A stretch of 64,000 bases of DNA from Cacajao melanocephalus (GCA_963573385.1 CAUYLG010059225.1:1-64000), one strand, 5' to 3'; counted from the stretch's first letter, positions 1 through 16,336 are shown. Numbers and translations are program-made. The notes: generated by a model from the sequence alone, not told the origin.

Positions 1-665
1 GATCGTGGAACCGACTGGCTCCTTGCTCTTCAGCGACCCCAACTTCCCTATCTTCCAGATAAGGAAGCAGGAACTTTCCCCAGGAAACACAGAGCTGGGG
101 CAGGGAACAGCTGGGGACCCCTCAGGAGGGATCTTTCCTGACCAGGGGTGGGGATGATGAAGAGGAGAGCCAGTCACCTAGGAGCAGAGTTGGGGCGTGA
201 ACTAAAGCCAGTTTATGAAACACATCCTCAGGGAGCTCCTGGGTCCTCCTGGGGAAGACAGGAAATACACAGAAACACACACACATGCACATATTCCACA
301 GGAGAAGAGATTACAAGAATATCTGATCACCAGGTGCCTGAGATGGGACTCTAACTTGACCACCCCACCCAGGGGCCACGAGTCTCCCAGCAGCTTTATG
401 TATTCAACAAATAGTGACTGAGTTACTGGGCATCAAACAGTAAACAAGAGGGACATGTTTTGAACCCTCTTTCTCCGGAACTTGCAGCCTAGCTCGGCAA
501 GGGGCAGATGCTCAAGAGAATTCCAATCCAGGGAACTACCCCCAGGCTAACGTAAGCCAGGGGACTGTGGGAATTCAGAACAGCCCATGTCAGGGGTTCA
601 AGAATGGTCCTGTGCTGCAGGCTGGGTCCTGTGCTTCAGCCTGCATCCTGGTGAAGCTCAATCAG
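1..665. other. Intergenic sequence, nothing assigned
   Basis: I see no gene or recognisable repeat family here. There is a short CA-rich run near 276-298. The small open frames in both directions overlap one another, have no family resemblance and are what chance predicts. Confidence 0.5.
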
Positions 666-669
666 ACCC

Positions 670-1450
670 TCTACCTTGTTATAAGAAGAGAAGGCTCTCT
701 GTGTCCTGGGTTCTTGCCTTGGTGTACTGGAAGAATCACACCTGGGCTTGGAGAATGAGTGCAAGGTTTTATTGAATGGAGGTGGCGCTCAGCAGATGGG
801 GGAAGCCAGAAGGGGATGGAGTAGGACAGTTTTCCCCTGGAGTCAGGCTGCTCAGTGGCCTGGGCCCTCCTCCGAGTGTCCTGGCCAAACTCTACGCTGT
901 TCTGCTGATTGGCGCCTGCGGCATGCCGGTGGCTATCTGTGTGTTCCTCTCGACGTCCAGCTGCCCATGTGTTTTTCCACTGATGTGCTTCTCTCCGTGT
1001 CCAGCCACCTGGGTCTTCTGCCAATCTGCTCCTCTGGACATCCAGCAGCTTGTGTGTGTGCCTGTTAGGGTCTAGGTGTTCTTATAGGCACAGGATGTGG
1101 GCAAGACAGGCCAAGGGATGTCTTAGGAAATTCAACATTTGGGCAGGAAAACAAAAATGCCTGTACTCACATAGGTCCTTGGGCACAGGTTGGGATAGAG
1201 CTTTAGCCAGGGACCCTGCCTTTACCCGCCTCTGTATCATTTAAATGAACTACCATCTTTCCTTCCCTTTGATATCACTGGCTGTACCCATTTCTGGAGA
1301 AGTCAGTTCTGGTTGCTTGGAGAAGGTAGCCTTAGGGAGCAATTGGTTTCCCCTTTTCAGGACAGACAAGGAAGGTCGAGGATGTAGATGACCTTCAGGC
1401 ACTTTTTGTCATCTCAGCGAGAATTGGGCAGCTTCTGGGGCTTGGAGGAG
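670..1450 (-). mobile_element. Probable endogenous-retrovirus LTR, antisense
   Basis: The stretch around 760-1210 reads like the reverse complement of a solitary LTR. A TTTATT (AATAAA on the minus strand) lies at 769-774 next to its left end, and the rest is a GC-richer, non-coding block. No gag, pol or env sequence is attached, so it is solitary. The subfamily was not determined and both ends are approximate. Confidence 0.45.
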
Positions 1451-2020
1451 AGCTGAAGCTCCCCTTCTTTAGATTAAGGGTTCTCAAAGTTTTTTGATTT
1501 TGGTTCTCAAGGTTTTGGAGTTGGGACCCCAAAGCTCATGGTTGAGTCTGCAGTGTTTTTTCCAAGCAGAAATTGCAAATTGAAACTGGGTGCCCTTTCT
1601 CTTGCTGGCTGTGGGGATGTAAAGTGTGGGCTGTAGGGCCTCAGATAATGGCACAATTTCAATCAATTGTTCTGTAAAATGTTTTCTTCTCTTCCCTGCT
1701 GATGCAGAGGGCCAAAATGTTTCCTTCTTCAAAGCAATGTCTGTGATTTAGCTTCCATTGACCTTAATAATGAACGTAAACGTCCCTGAGCGAGGCTGCC
1801 CCTTTTGTATGACCTTGCTGCTCTTCTCCTATATATGGGGGTGGGGGGCTGACACTGGAAGGAAGGGGGAAACAAATGAGAAAATGTCCTGTGGATTCTA
1901 TATTTAATGTGTTCAGTGACATGCAGAGACATTTAAGTGGAATTTTTGAAACCACCTTTGCAAAATGATGATGGTAAGAGAAATCTGACTGATAGTTCAG
2001 TCCATCTTGCATCTTGCTTC
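1451..2020. other. Intergenic sequence, nothing assigned
   Basis: AT-rich non-coding sequence without a repeat I recognise. It ends in the left copy of the target-site duplication of the next Alu (agtccatcttgc...ttgcttc). Confidence 0.45.
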
Positions 2021-2323
2021 TTTTTTTTTTTTTTTTTTTTTTGAGACAGAATCTCACTTAGCCACCCAGGCTAGAGTGCACTGGTGTGATCTCGGCTCAC
2101 TGCAACCACAATCTCCTGGATTCAGGGGATTCTCCCGTCTCAGCCTCCTGAGTAGTTGGGATTATAGCCACTTGCCATCATATCTGGCTAATTTTTGTCT
2201 TTTAGTAGAGATGGGGTTTTATCATGCTGGCCAGGCTGGTTTTGAACTCCTGACCTCAGGTGATCCACTCACCTCGGCCTCCCAAAGTGCTAGGATTACA
2301 GGCGTGAGCCACCGTGCCCGGCC
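2021..2323 (-). mobile_element. Alu, full length, antisense
   Basis: Starts with a T-run and the GAGACAGAATCTCACT Alu right arm and ends in the complement of the Alu head (ACCGTGCCCGGCC). A target-site duplication related to AGTCCATCTTGCTTC flanks it at 1999-2020 and 2326-2340. Confidence 0.97.
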
Positions 2324-2399
2324 TGAGTCCATCTTGCTTCTAATCTCCAAGCAATCCTTGGTCACTCCTGGGCATAGGCCAAGCTAACTTTGGGAAGAA

Positions 2400-3005
2400 T
2401 TTAGTTTGTGATTTAAACTTAAAGCAATGATGATAATAGCCTTTCCCAAAACTAAGCAGCCTTTGTAAAACTAATCAAAGATCACAAGGTTAGGATTATA
2501 AGAGGAACCTGAATTCTGCTAAGATATAGAGTATAGTTAAACAATAACCAGCCATTGTTCTGGAGGTCACAAGATTTGTAACTTCTAGAATTACTCCTGT
2601 GGATAACATCACTATTGTCAAAACTAAGATTGGTCTTCTGAGATATTTTTCAGACTTCTGCATTCTGACAACCAACTGACTCCACCCAGATGCGGACTCC
2701 AGACTCATGATGCAACTGATCCTGTGCACCCCCCTCAACCAGAGGCAGTCTCAGCACATGACCATAGTTTTCCACACCTCTATAATTGCATCCCAAATCA
2801 GTCAGCAGCATGCATTCCCTAGTCGCCTGTCTACCAACTGTCCTTGAAAACCTCTAACCTCTGAGCCTTTGGGGAGACCGATTTGAGTAATAACTCTGTC
2901 TTCTGCATGGCTGACCTTGTGTTAATAAAGCTTCTTTCTCTGCTGCAATAGCATGGTCTCAGTGCATTGGTTTTGTCTGTTGAGTACACTTTCAAGGAAA
3001 CACTA
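2400..3005 (+). mobile_element. Probable ERV1-type solitary LTR
   Basis: The segment has LTR architecture: a C-rich middle, a polyadenylation signal AATAAA at 2924-2929 and a following R/U5-like tail. I recall the wording around 2820-2950 as a repeated human LTR, but I cannot name the subfamily. No internal retroviral genes are attached. Ends are approximate. Confidence 0.55.
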
Positions 3006-3510
3006 AGGAAATGCCTTATTTTAGCTGCCTGGTCAGTTCCATTGTTTGGGTTTCTGGGTCTTCCTGCTTTCAAGGCTGGTTTGTAAATCCTGTGTTATAG
3101 AGGAGCTGTGTGTTTTCTCAAAAGAGCAGATGGGCCCTCTGGTCCCCAGCATGACATCCTCCCCCAGTGACTTTTTATCCATCTGGAGGTTTTTGCTCTT
3201 GGCTGCTGGCCCAGGCAAGGGGCTTGTACCCATGGAAAACAGTGGGTTTCTAGTCTTTTGGGGCTCAGGGTTCCAAGTCTTTTGGGGCTCAGGGTTCCAT
3301 CTCCTTTCTGTCTCCCAGGCCAAGCCCTACCCCTATCAGACTTTGGATGAGGGAGAAGGCACAGGCATGGTGGGATTGGCAATGAATCTGTCTTGAATCA
3401 AATTTTAGTCAGGCTCATCTAAGTCCTCTTCCTTACTGAATCTGGACCTTGGCCTCATCCTTGCCAGACCCTGTGTAACCCTAATTTGCAACAATCTGGC
3501 TAAGTCAGTT
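3006..3510. other. Intergenic sequence with a small tandem duplication
   Basis: Mostly unassigned sequence. A unit of about 26 bases containing CTTTTGGGGCTCAGGGTTCC occurs twice in tandem at about 3254-3299. No gene is supported. Confidence 0.5.
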
Positions 3511-4215
<705 letters not shown>

Positions 4216-5045
4216 TACTTTTCATTGTAAGTAAATGTACATACAATTATTTTACATGTTTCATTAAATTTACACTTAGTTATTTCATTTTTGAGTGACT
4301 ATAATTGGTATTGTATTTTAATTTTAGCATCCACGTATTCATTGCTAATATATAGAAATACAATTGATTTTTGTATGTTTTTCTTTTTTCTTGTAACCCT
4401 GCTATAATCATCAGTTCTAGGAGGTTTTGTGTGTGTGTTTTTTCCCAGTAATTACTTACAATTTTTAAATGTTGACATCTAATTCACAAATATTGTTATA
4501 CAATCTGTGTGTCAAACTAAACACATTTGTTAACCTGATTCAGTAAGAGGGCTACCATTTCATATTTTCTGACATAATGTTATTGATGAGTCAAAATAAG
4601 GCTTTCCTTCTCCTGAGACTAGAAAAGATTTCCTAGAGACTGGAAATATAGAGGGCTTAAAAGGTTGAGTGCGTCCTTAATAAAAGGACACAGATTCTTC
4701 TTCCTCCAACTCTGGGCCAAACTCCTGAGGGCATAGGAAATGAAACTCCAGATGGTTTGGAGGAATCCAAACACGGAATCCTGTGTTCCTCCTTTCCTAA
4801 ATAGAGTGCAGCACAGTGATGAGACCCAATAATATTTGTTTGTTCAGTGTGATGTAGGAGTTTCAAATTGTGTCTTGGCAGATTCGACTGAGATGGCCCC
4901 ACTTAGGAGCTGAGAGTGTATTTTGTTGAGACAGCACAGAGAGTGAGAGAATTAATCTCTAGGAGCCCAAGAGGGTCACAGAAGTGGAAAGGAACTCAGT
5001 GGAATGGAAGGGATCTTAGCTGGGAATGAAAGATTACATTTATGG
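4216..5045 (-). other. Old L1 fragment then unassigned sequence
   Basis: About 4230-4490 resembles antisense L1 ORF2 sequence of an old (L1M-type) element. From about 4500 to 5045 I recognise nothing. An open frame at 4657-4902 on the minus strand has no family resemblance and is not called. Confidence 0.4.
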
Positions 5046-5775
5046 TGGTTCATAAAAGAGTGTAGATTCAATGAGATACTATTTCACACTAGTCAGAATG
5101 GCTATTATTAAAAAGTAAAAAAAAAAATAGATGTTGGTGAGGATGTAGAGATAAGGGAATGTTTATACACTGTTGGTGGGCAAATAAATTAGTTCAAACT
5201 CTATGGAAAACAGTATGGAAATTTCTCAAAGATAGAACTACCATTCAACCCAACAATCCCACTACTGGGTATCTACCCAAGGAAAAGTACTCATTCTATG
5301 AAAAAGACATCTGCACTCATATGATTATCACACCGCTATTCACAATAGCAAAGTCATGGAATCAACCTAACTATGCTTCAGCAATGGATTGGTTAAAGAA
5401 AATCTGATAAGTATACACCATGGAGTACTATGCAGCCATATAAAGTAATAAAATCATGTCCTTTGCAGCTACATGGATGCAGCTGGAGGCTGTTATCCTA
5501 AGTGCATTAACACAGAAATGGAAAACTAAATACTGCATTTTCTTACTTATAAGTGGGAAATAAACAATGAACATAAAGATGGAAACAGTAGACACTGGGG
5601 ACTACAAACAGGGGGAGGGTGGGAAGGGGAGAAGTGTTGAAAACTACCTATTGGGTACTATGTTCACTATTTGGGTGATGGGTTGAATAGAAGCCCAAAC
5701 CCCAGCATTATGTAGTATATCCATGTAACAAACCTACACATATACCCCCTGAATCTAAATTTTCTTTTTAAAGAA
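5046..5775 (+). mobile_element. 5'-truncated L1, ORF2 C-terminus and 3' UTR
   Basis: The + strand reading at 5159-5407 matches the conserved C-terminal part of L1 ORF2p (for example the FTIAKSWNQPNYASAMDWLKK stretch, shortened here to its key words IAKSWNQP and DWLKK), followed by typical L1 3' UTR with a G-rich tract near 5610-5630. Stops and truncation make it inactive. Confidence 0.92.
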
Positions 5776-5856
5776 ACACTATTACAAAATGAAAAGGCAA
5801 GCCACAGACTGAGAGAATGCATATGCGAAACTTATCTCCAACAGAAGACTTATGTA

Positions 5857-6140
5857 GGCCAGGCGCGGTGGCTCATGCCTGTAATCTCAGTACTTTGGGA
5901 GGCTGAGGCGGCAGATCACGAGGTCAAGAGACTATACTGGCCAACATGGTGAAATCCCCATTCTACTAAAAAATACAAAAATTAGCTGGGCATGGTGGCG
6001 CACGCCTGTAGACCCCACTACTGAGGAGGCCGAGGCAGGAGAATCACTTGAACTCAGGAGGCAGTGGTTGCAGTGAGCCAAGCTGGCACCACAGCACTCC
6101 CGCCTGGCAATAGAGAGAGACTGACTAAAAAAAAAAAAAA
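5857..6140 (+). mobile_element. Alu, full length, with target-site duplication
   Basis: Begins GGCCAGGCGCGGTGGCTCA and ends in a run of A. The 11-base duplication AGACTTATGTA sits at 5846-5856 and 6141-6151, so insertion boundaries are exact. Confidence 0.98.
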
Positions 6141-6283
6141 AGACTTATGTAGAAAACAAAAGAACTCTTAGACTTGGTGATAAAATAACTTAATGAAAAA
6201 TGGGCAAAAGATGTAAACAGACACTATGCAAAGACATGTAAAGAGAGCAAACAAATCTATAAAAAGATTTGAAAAAATAATAT

Positions 6284-6903
<620 letters not shown>

Positions 6904-6916
6904 TTTGTTTTCTTAG

Positions 6917-6974
<58 letters not shown>
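6917..6974. repeat. (TA)n(CA)n microsatellite
   Basis: About twenty TA units are followed directly by about nine CA units. Such compound dinucleotide runs are length-polymorphic; it lies just outside the head end of the preceding Alu. Confidence 0.98.
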
Positions 6975-7028
6975 TGTCCAAACTATGACATCAATATCTA
7001 TATGTCCATGATTTGCTGTTAAGGTGTT

Positions 7029-7960
<932 letters not shown>

Positions 7961-7964
7961 GAGA

Positions 7965-8124
7965 TTTTTTTTTCTAGCTCTTTCCTCCTTTAAGGTGGTA
8001 ATTAAAGTTCACATGCCTGAAAGTACCCTCAATCTATCAACCTTTTGGTCAGTGAAGGTTTCAGAGAAAATAATACAATTATCAATCAGCAAAAGGAGGG
8101 GAGAAGATGACAAAGGGAAAAGAT
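7965..8124 (-). other. ZCCHC13: ZCCHC13 3' UTR derived from CNBP 3' UTR
   Basis: Read on the minus strand, the sequence after the stop codon follows the proximal CNBP 3' UTR as I remember it (CTTTGTC, CCCCTCCTTTT, CTGATTGAT, GTATTATTTTCTCTGAA, AAAGGAGGAAAG, then an A-run). This shows that the retrogene was copied from a spliced CNBP mRNA. Similarity becomes unclear below about 7965. Confidence 0.75.
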
Positions 8125-8830
<706 letters not shown>

Positions 8831-9312
8831 CAAGAAGCCAAAACCATAATAATCTATTAACTGAGTAGTGTCGTTTTCCGTTTTTGTTTGTTTCAACACT
8901 CGGGTCGTTGAGTTTGAATCCCTTCCTATTCAGAAAATTAGACTTGTAGAAGTTTTCGTAATTTAAGACTTAGGCTTTCTCTATGGTCTAGTATATGATC
9001 AGTTTTTATATATGTGCTATGGACATGGGGAAGAATGTGTGAGATATATGTAATGCAATAAGCAAAAGAAAGAAATAATAAGAAATTAGAGTTACTAATT
9101 TTTTGTTTTAAAAAATAAGTGTCCATAAACATAAGAGATACATAAGATAGAAAAATGCCACAGTGAAAAGACTTATGTATAATTTAGCCCATTTTATTGC
9201 AAGAATCTTAGCTTTCAATATAATCACTACCATTTAAGTTGTAAAACATAACAGGATTGAAGCATTCAGTATAAAAAAAATTGTTATTATTTGGAAAATA
9301 AAAACTACAAAA
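8831..9312. other. Intergenic sequence, nothing assigned
   Basis: AT-rich sequence upstream of ZCCHC13 with no gene or repeat family that I recognise. Confidence 0.45.
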
Positions 9313-9313
9313 C

Positions 9314-9925
9314 TAGGCCAGTTGTGGTGGCTCACAGCTGCAATTGCAGCACCTTGGGAGGCCAAGGAGGGCGGACTGCTTGAGCCCAGGAGTTCGAGAT
9401 CAGCCTCGGCAACATGGCAAAACCCCATCTCTACTGAAAACAAAAACAAAACCAAAAAAAAAAAAAAAAAAAAAAACATTAGCTGGAAGTGACAGCTGGT
9501 GCCTGTAGTCCCAGCTACTTGGGAAGCGGTGGTGGGAAGATCACTTGAGTGGGGAGGTCAAGGCTGCAGTGAGCCGTGATTGTGCCACTGAACTCCAGTT
9601 ATTTTTTTCTTTTTTTATAATCAGTTTTTTATTGTTATGCCATTTTCCACAAACTCCTAGATCTTGCAAAAGTGTCACAGATGCACACTTGTGGGACCAA
9701 ACCCCCTGAGCCTGGAACCTTTGGGTGGTGAGCTGCCTGCTGTAGAGGTTATACCCTCAGCAGGTTCCCTCGAGGCACTTGACATGAGAGAAACACTGGC
9801 TGCAGGGCTGCTGGTGACAGCTTCTTGTGGGGCATCTGAACTGAACCTGCCATCCGTCCTGTTCAGGATGAACCTGTCATCCAGCCTGGGTGACAGATCA
9901 AGGCTCTGTCTCCAAAAAAAAACCC
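9314..9925 (+). mobile_element. Alu split by a later insertion
   Basis: Alu sense sequence runs 9314-9598 (with a 20-odd base A-run at 9455-9477 in its middle A-rich linker) and breaks after CCACTGAACTCCAG. The missing Alu end, CATCCAGCCTGGGTGACAG plus an A-tail, resumes at about 9881-9925. The 280 bases between are foreign to Alu. Confidence 0.88.
9599..9880 (-). pseudogene. 5'-truncated processed transcript copy, unidentified parent
   Basis: Read on the minus strand this ends with AACAATAAAAAACTG and then an interrupted A-run (9600-9617 on +), the layout of a polyadenylated mRNA 3' end. Upstream of that the minus frame is open until a TGA near 9672, with a Ser/Pro/Ala-rich tail ending GFGPTSVHL, so it may hold the C-terminus of a real protein. 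I do not recognise the parent. It sits inside the Alu at 9314-9925, so it was inserted after that Alu. Confidence 0.6.
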
Positions 9926-10050
9926 TACAAAACAAGATACATTTAAGTATTGGACAGATTTCCTCTCTGTTGCTCTCCAAGTTGTTTGTACCTAATATAA
10001 GTTTCACAAGGATTTATGGACACGTTGCACATTCATATAGAAATAAGTAT

Positions 10051-10352
10051 AGGAGGCTATGTATCGTGGCTCAAGCCTGTAATCCTAGCACTTTGGGAGG
10101 CTCAGGCAGGCAGATCACTTGAGTACAGGAATTCAATAGCAGCCTGGGCAACATGGAGAAACCCTGTCTCTACTAAAAAATACCAAAAAATTAGCTAGGC
10201 TTGGTGGCTTGCACCTATAGTCCCAGCTATTTGTGGGGGCTGAGGTGGGAAGAGCCCTTGAACCCAGGAGGTAAATGTTGCAGTGAGCCATGATCATTAT
10301 CAGGCCACTGCACTCCATTCTGGATGACAGACCCTGTTTCAAAAAAAAAAAA
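10051..10352 (+). mobile_element. Alu, full length, diverged
   Basis: Alu head is altered (GGAGGCTATGTATCGTGGCT) but both arms and an A-tail at about 10340-10352 are clear. Confidence 0.93.
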
Positions 10353-10837
10353 GTATGGAAAATTAACACTGAAACATCAACAGTAGCTGTTTTGGGTTAT
10401 ATGATTGATTATGATTTTTTCCCTCCTCATTTTTCTTCTTTGTATTTTTCAATTTTTGAAATGAGATTAGGTTTTGTACTTTAAAAAATCTATAATAGAC
10501 TTTTTCTTTAATAGTTAGATGTTTTGCATGTGAATTTTTTTCAGACATCCAGCACAAATGTTTTGGTAAAACCAGACACAAGAATACTGAATGTAGCAAT
10601 TGGCCTTTATTTTCAGCATGACTTAATTGCAATGTGAAACTGCCTCCTTAAATGCAACCACAAAAAACATCATTTTGAAAATTAAAGTTGAGAGCCATGT
10701 AGCATGTGTAGTTGCCACATAAAGTGTATACAGTTTGAAGAAATGAGTTTGATTCCTAGACAATGAAATGGTGTTGCGTAAATGATATCAAAGTTTAAAA
10801 ATTTGATATACCCTTGTTAAATTAGCCCTTTTTTGGT
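10353..10837. other. Intergenic sequence, nothing assigned
   Basis: AT-rich sequence, no gene or named repeat recognised. Confidence 0.4.
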
Positions 10838-10977
10838 CTTTTTTTTTTTTCCTTTTTGTGGAGAATGGATTCTCAGTATGTTGCCCAGGCAGGTCTCAAA
10901 CTCCTGGGATCAAGCTATCCTCCCACCTCTGCCTCCCTAAGTTCTGGGATTACAGGCATGAACCACCTTACTCAGCA
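10838..10977 (-). mobile_element. Single-arm Alu fragment, antisense
   Basis: T-run, then one Alu-like arm (TTGCCCAGGCAGGTCTCAAA, then CTGGGATTACAGGCATGAAC). Only one monomer is present, consistent with a FAM/FRAM-type or truncated old copy. Confidence 0.8.
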
Positions 10978-11375
10978 AACTAACTTTATTAATTGTCATG
11001 TTGAAATTCCCTTTAGGTTTATATTTTAATTTAAGCTGTACATGATTGAGACAATGTATTAAATCCATTTTTTGTCACAGTAGAGAATATATATGTTTAT
11101 GTGGATCTTTTTTATTTAAATTTTTAAAAATTTTTAATGTTTGTGGGTATATAGTGGGTATATATATTTATGGATTACATGAGATATTTCAGTATAGCCA
11201 TGCAATACTTAATAATAAGATTATGGAAAATTGTGTATCCATCCCCTCAAGCATTTATCCTGTGTGTTAGAAACAATCTAATTATACACTTTTTGTTATT
11301 TTAAAATGTATACTTAAATTGCTATTGACTATAGTCACCCTATTGTGCTATCAAATACTAGATTTCATTCATTCT

Positions 11376-11666
11376 TTTTTTTTTTTTTTGAGACAGAGTT
11401 TCGCTCTGTTGCCCAGGCTGGAGTGCAGTGGCTTGATCTCAGCTCACTGCAGCCTCCGCCTCCTGAGTTCTAGCGATTTTCCTGCCTCAGCCTCCCTGAG
11501 TAGCTGTGAATACGGGTGCGGGCCACCACACCCGGCTAATTTTTTGGTATTTTTAGTAGAGATGGGGTTTTGCCATGTTGGCCAGGCTGGTCTGACTTCA
11601 GGGAATCCGCTCACCTTGGCCTCCCAAAGTGCTGGGATTACAAGCGTGAGCCACCACGCCTACCTG
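11376..11666 (-). mobile_element. Alu inside L1, antisense
   Basis: T-run, GAGACAGAGTTTCGCTCTG, ending CCACCACGCCTACC. L1 sequence continues on both sides. Confidence 0.96.
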
Positions 11667-12850
11667 TTTTTTCTAACTACTTTTTTGGTATCCATTGACA
11701 ATCCCCACCTCCTCCCCAACCCACTACTACCTTTCCCAGCCTCTGGTAACCATCCCTCTACTCTCTATCTCCGTGATTTCAATTATTTGACTTTTAGAAC
11801 CCACACAAAAAAAAGTGAGAACAAGCCATGTTTATATTTTCTGTGCCTGGCTTATTTCACTTAACATAATGACCTCCAGTTCCATCCATGTTGTTAAAAA
11901 TGACAGAATTTCATTCATTTTTATGGCTAAATAGTTCTCCATTGTGTATAAGTACAATGTTTTCTTTATCCATTCATCTGTTGATGGACACTTAGGTTGC
12001 TTCCAAATCCTGGCTACTGTGAACAGTGCTGCAACAAACATGGGAGTACAGACATCTCTTTGGCATACTGATTTCCTTTCTTTTGGGTATATGATCCAGC
12101 AGTGGGATTGCTGGGTCCTATTTAGCTCTATTTTTAATATTTTGAGGAAGCTCCAAACTGTTCTCTGTAGTGATTGTACTAACTTACATTCTCACCAACA
12201 GTGTAAGGGGGTTTCCTTTCCTCCACACCCTTGCCAGCATTTGTTATTATCAAACTTTTGGATAAAATCCATTTTATCTGAGGAAAGATGATATCTAATT
12301 ATATGTTTGATTTACATTTCTCTGATGGTCAATGATATTGAGCACATTTTCTTATGCCTGTTGGACATTTGTATGTTTTCTTTTGATAAATGTCTATATA
12401 AAACTTTTGCCCATTTAAAAAATTGGATTATTAGGTTTTTCCCTACACACTTGTTTGAGCTCTTTGTATATTTTGGTTATTAATCCCTTGTGAGACGGGT
12501 GGTTTGTGGTTTGCAAATATTTACTCCCCTTCTGTGGGTTGTCTTTTCACTTTGTCAGTTGTTTCCTTTGCTGTGCAGAAGCTTTAGAACTTGGTATAAT
12601 CCCACTTGTCCATTTTTGCTTTGGTTGTCTGTGCTTGTGGGATAGTACTCAAGAAATTTTTGCCCAAACCAGTGTCTTGGAGTTTCCCCAATGTTTTCTT
12701 GTACTAGTTTCATAGTTTGGAGTCTTAAATTTAAGTCTTTAATCCATTTTGATTTGATTTTTGCATATGGCAAGAGATAGGGTTCTAGTTTCATTCTGCA
12801 TATGGATATCCAGTTTTCCCAGCACCACTTACGGAAAAGACTGTCCTTTC

Positions 12851-13185
<335 letters not shown>

Positions 13186-13214
13186 CTAGCAATTTTGTTA
13201 AGAATGAATTCACT

Positions 13215-13548
<334 letters not shown>

Positions 13549-13554
13549 TTATGC

Positions 13555-13800
13555 TCCATTGGTCTATGTGTCTGTTTTTTTTGCCAGTACCATGCTCTTT
13601 TGGTTCCTATAGCTCGTAGCATAATTTGAAGTCAGGTAATTTGATTCCTCCAGTTTTGTTCTTTTTGCTCAGGATAGCTTCGGCTATTCTGCGTATTTTT
13701 GTTCTGTTCCATTGGTCTATGTGTATGTTTTTATGCAAGTACCATGCTCTTTGATTCTTATAGCTCTGTAGTATAATTTGAAGTCAGGTAATTTTGGTTT
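13555..13800 (-). repeat. Repeated L1 ORF2 segment
   Basis: The same L1 ORF2 stretch (key words CATTGGTCTATGTGT, GTACCATGCTCTTT, AATTTGAAGTCAGGTAAT) occurs at about 13555-13645 and again at about 13710-13798. A single L1 contains it once, so this is either a local duplication or a junction of two L1 pieces. The sequence after the second copy skips to a distant part of ORF2. Confidence 0.85.
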
Positions 13801-13974
13801 TGGTTTACTCTTGCTTTTCTAGTTCTCTAAGATGCATCATTAGGTTATTTGTGTGAAGTTTTTCCTCTTTTTTGATGTAGGCACTTGCAGCTATGAATTT
13901 CTGTCATAGTACGGCTTTCGTTGTATCCCATTGGTTTTGACATGTTGTGTTTCTGTTATCATTTACTTCAATAA

Positions 13975-14438
<464 letters not shown>

Positions 14439-15367
14439 TGGAATGTTTTAAGACTTGTTTTGTAGACTAATATATGTTCTTTCTTTGAAAATAATCCATG
14501 TGCTGAGGAGAAGAAAGTGTATTCTGCAACCATTGGATGAAATGGTTTGTAAATGTCTGTTTGGTCTATACTACAGATTAAGTCTGATGTTTCTTTGTTG
14601 ATTTTTCTGTCTGGAAGATCTGTCCAGTGATGAAAGTGGGGTGTTGAAGTCTCCAGCTATTTTGGTATTGTGGCTTTTCTCTCTCTTTAGCTCTAATAAT
14701 ATTTGCTTTATATATCTGGGTGCTCCAGTGTTGGGTGCAGATATATTGACAGTTATATTATCTTGCTGAATTGACCCCTTTGCCATTATATAATGACCTT
14801 CTTTGTCCCTTTTTACAGTTTTTGTCTTGAAATCTATTTTGTCTGATAGAAGTATGGCAATTTCTGCTCTTTTTTGTTTTCCATTGGTATGGAATATCTT
14901 TTCCACTCCTTTATTTTCAGTTTATGTGTACCTTTCTAGGTGAAGTATATTTCTTGTAGGTAACAAATCAATGAGTCTTGTTTATTCATTCATTCAATCA
15001 CTCTATGTCTTTTGGTTGGCAAGTTTAGTTCATTTATATACAAGGTTATTATTGATAAGCAGGGAATTACTCCTGCCATTTTGTGATTTTCCTGGTTGTT
15101 TTGTGGTCTATTCTTCCTTCCTGTCTTCCTTTTAGTGAATGTGATTATCTCTTGTGGTATGATTTAATTTATTTATTTTTATTTTTTGTGTATCTGTTGT
15201 ACGCTTTTCAACTTTGGGTTACCATGAAGTTTGCAAATACTATTGCATAACACATTACTTTAAACTGATGACAACTTAACACTGATTGCATAAATGAACA
15301 CACAAAAAGGGAAGTAACAAAAATGTTACATTTTAACTTCATTTTCCCACTTTTAAACTTTTTTATT

Positions 15368-15685
15368 GACTGGGCATGGTGGCTCACGCCTGTAATCCCA
15401 GCACTTTGGGAAGCCGAGGTGGATGGATCCTTTGAGGTCCCGAGTTTCAGACCAGCCTGGTCAACATGGTGAAACTCCGTCTCTACTAAAAATACAGACA
15501 TTAGCTGGGTGTGGTGGCAAGCACCTGTCGTCCCAGTTACTCAGGAGGCTGAGGCATGAGAATTGCTTGAACCTAGGAGGTGGAGGTTGCAGTGAGTTGA
15601 GATGGCATCATTGCACTCCAGCCTAGGTGATAGAGCAAGAAGACTTGTCTCAACATAAGTAAATAAAATAAAATAAAATAAAATT
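15368..15685 (+). mobile_element. Alu inside L1, with AAAAT tail
   Basis: Head GACTGGGCATGGTGGCTCA; the tail has become a short (AAAAT)n microsatellite at about 15660-15685. Confidence 0.96.
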
Positions 15686-16336
15686 CTTTGTTGTTTCTCT
15701 TTATGTCTATAGTATAATGTCTTGAAAGGCTGTTGTAGTTATCATTTTTGATTGATTAATCATTTAATCTTTCTACTTAAGATAGGAATGGCTTACACAC
15801 CTCTATTAGAGTGTTAAACTATTCTGTGTTTTTCTGTGTGCTTCCTATTGCCAAGAGTTTTGTACCTTCAGATGATTTTTTCTTGTTTATTAACATCGTT
15901 TTCTTTGGGACTGAAGCTTGCATCCCTTTAGCATTTATTGTAGGAGAGGTCTGGTGTTGATGAACTCTCAGTTTTTGTTTGTCTGGGAAGGTCTTTAGTT
16001 ATCCTTCATGTTTGAAGGATATTTTTGTTGGATATACTTACTATTCTAAGGTCAAAGATTTTTCTTTCAGCTCTTTAAATATGTCATGTTGCTCTGTCCT
16101 GGTCAGTGAGGTTTCCACTGAAAAGTCTGCTGCGAGACATATTGGAGTTCCATTGTATGTTATTTATTTCTTTTCTCTTGCTGCTTTTAGTATTTTTTCT
16201 TTATCCACGGCCTTTGGGAATTTGATTATTAAATGCCTTCAGGTAGTTTCCTTTGGGTTAAATCCATAACCTTTTTGTACTTGAATGTTGATATCTTTCT
16301 CTAGGTTTGGGAAATTCTCTGATATTATCCCTTTGA

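Noticed and set aside
670..3005. Possible provirus between two LTR-like elements
   Set aside because: The two are in opposite orientation and different in sequence, and there is no gag, pol or env between them.
11319..11864. 181-codon frame
   Set aside because: Alu and L1 antisense translation only, without a conserved protein.
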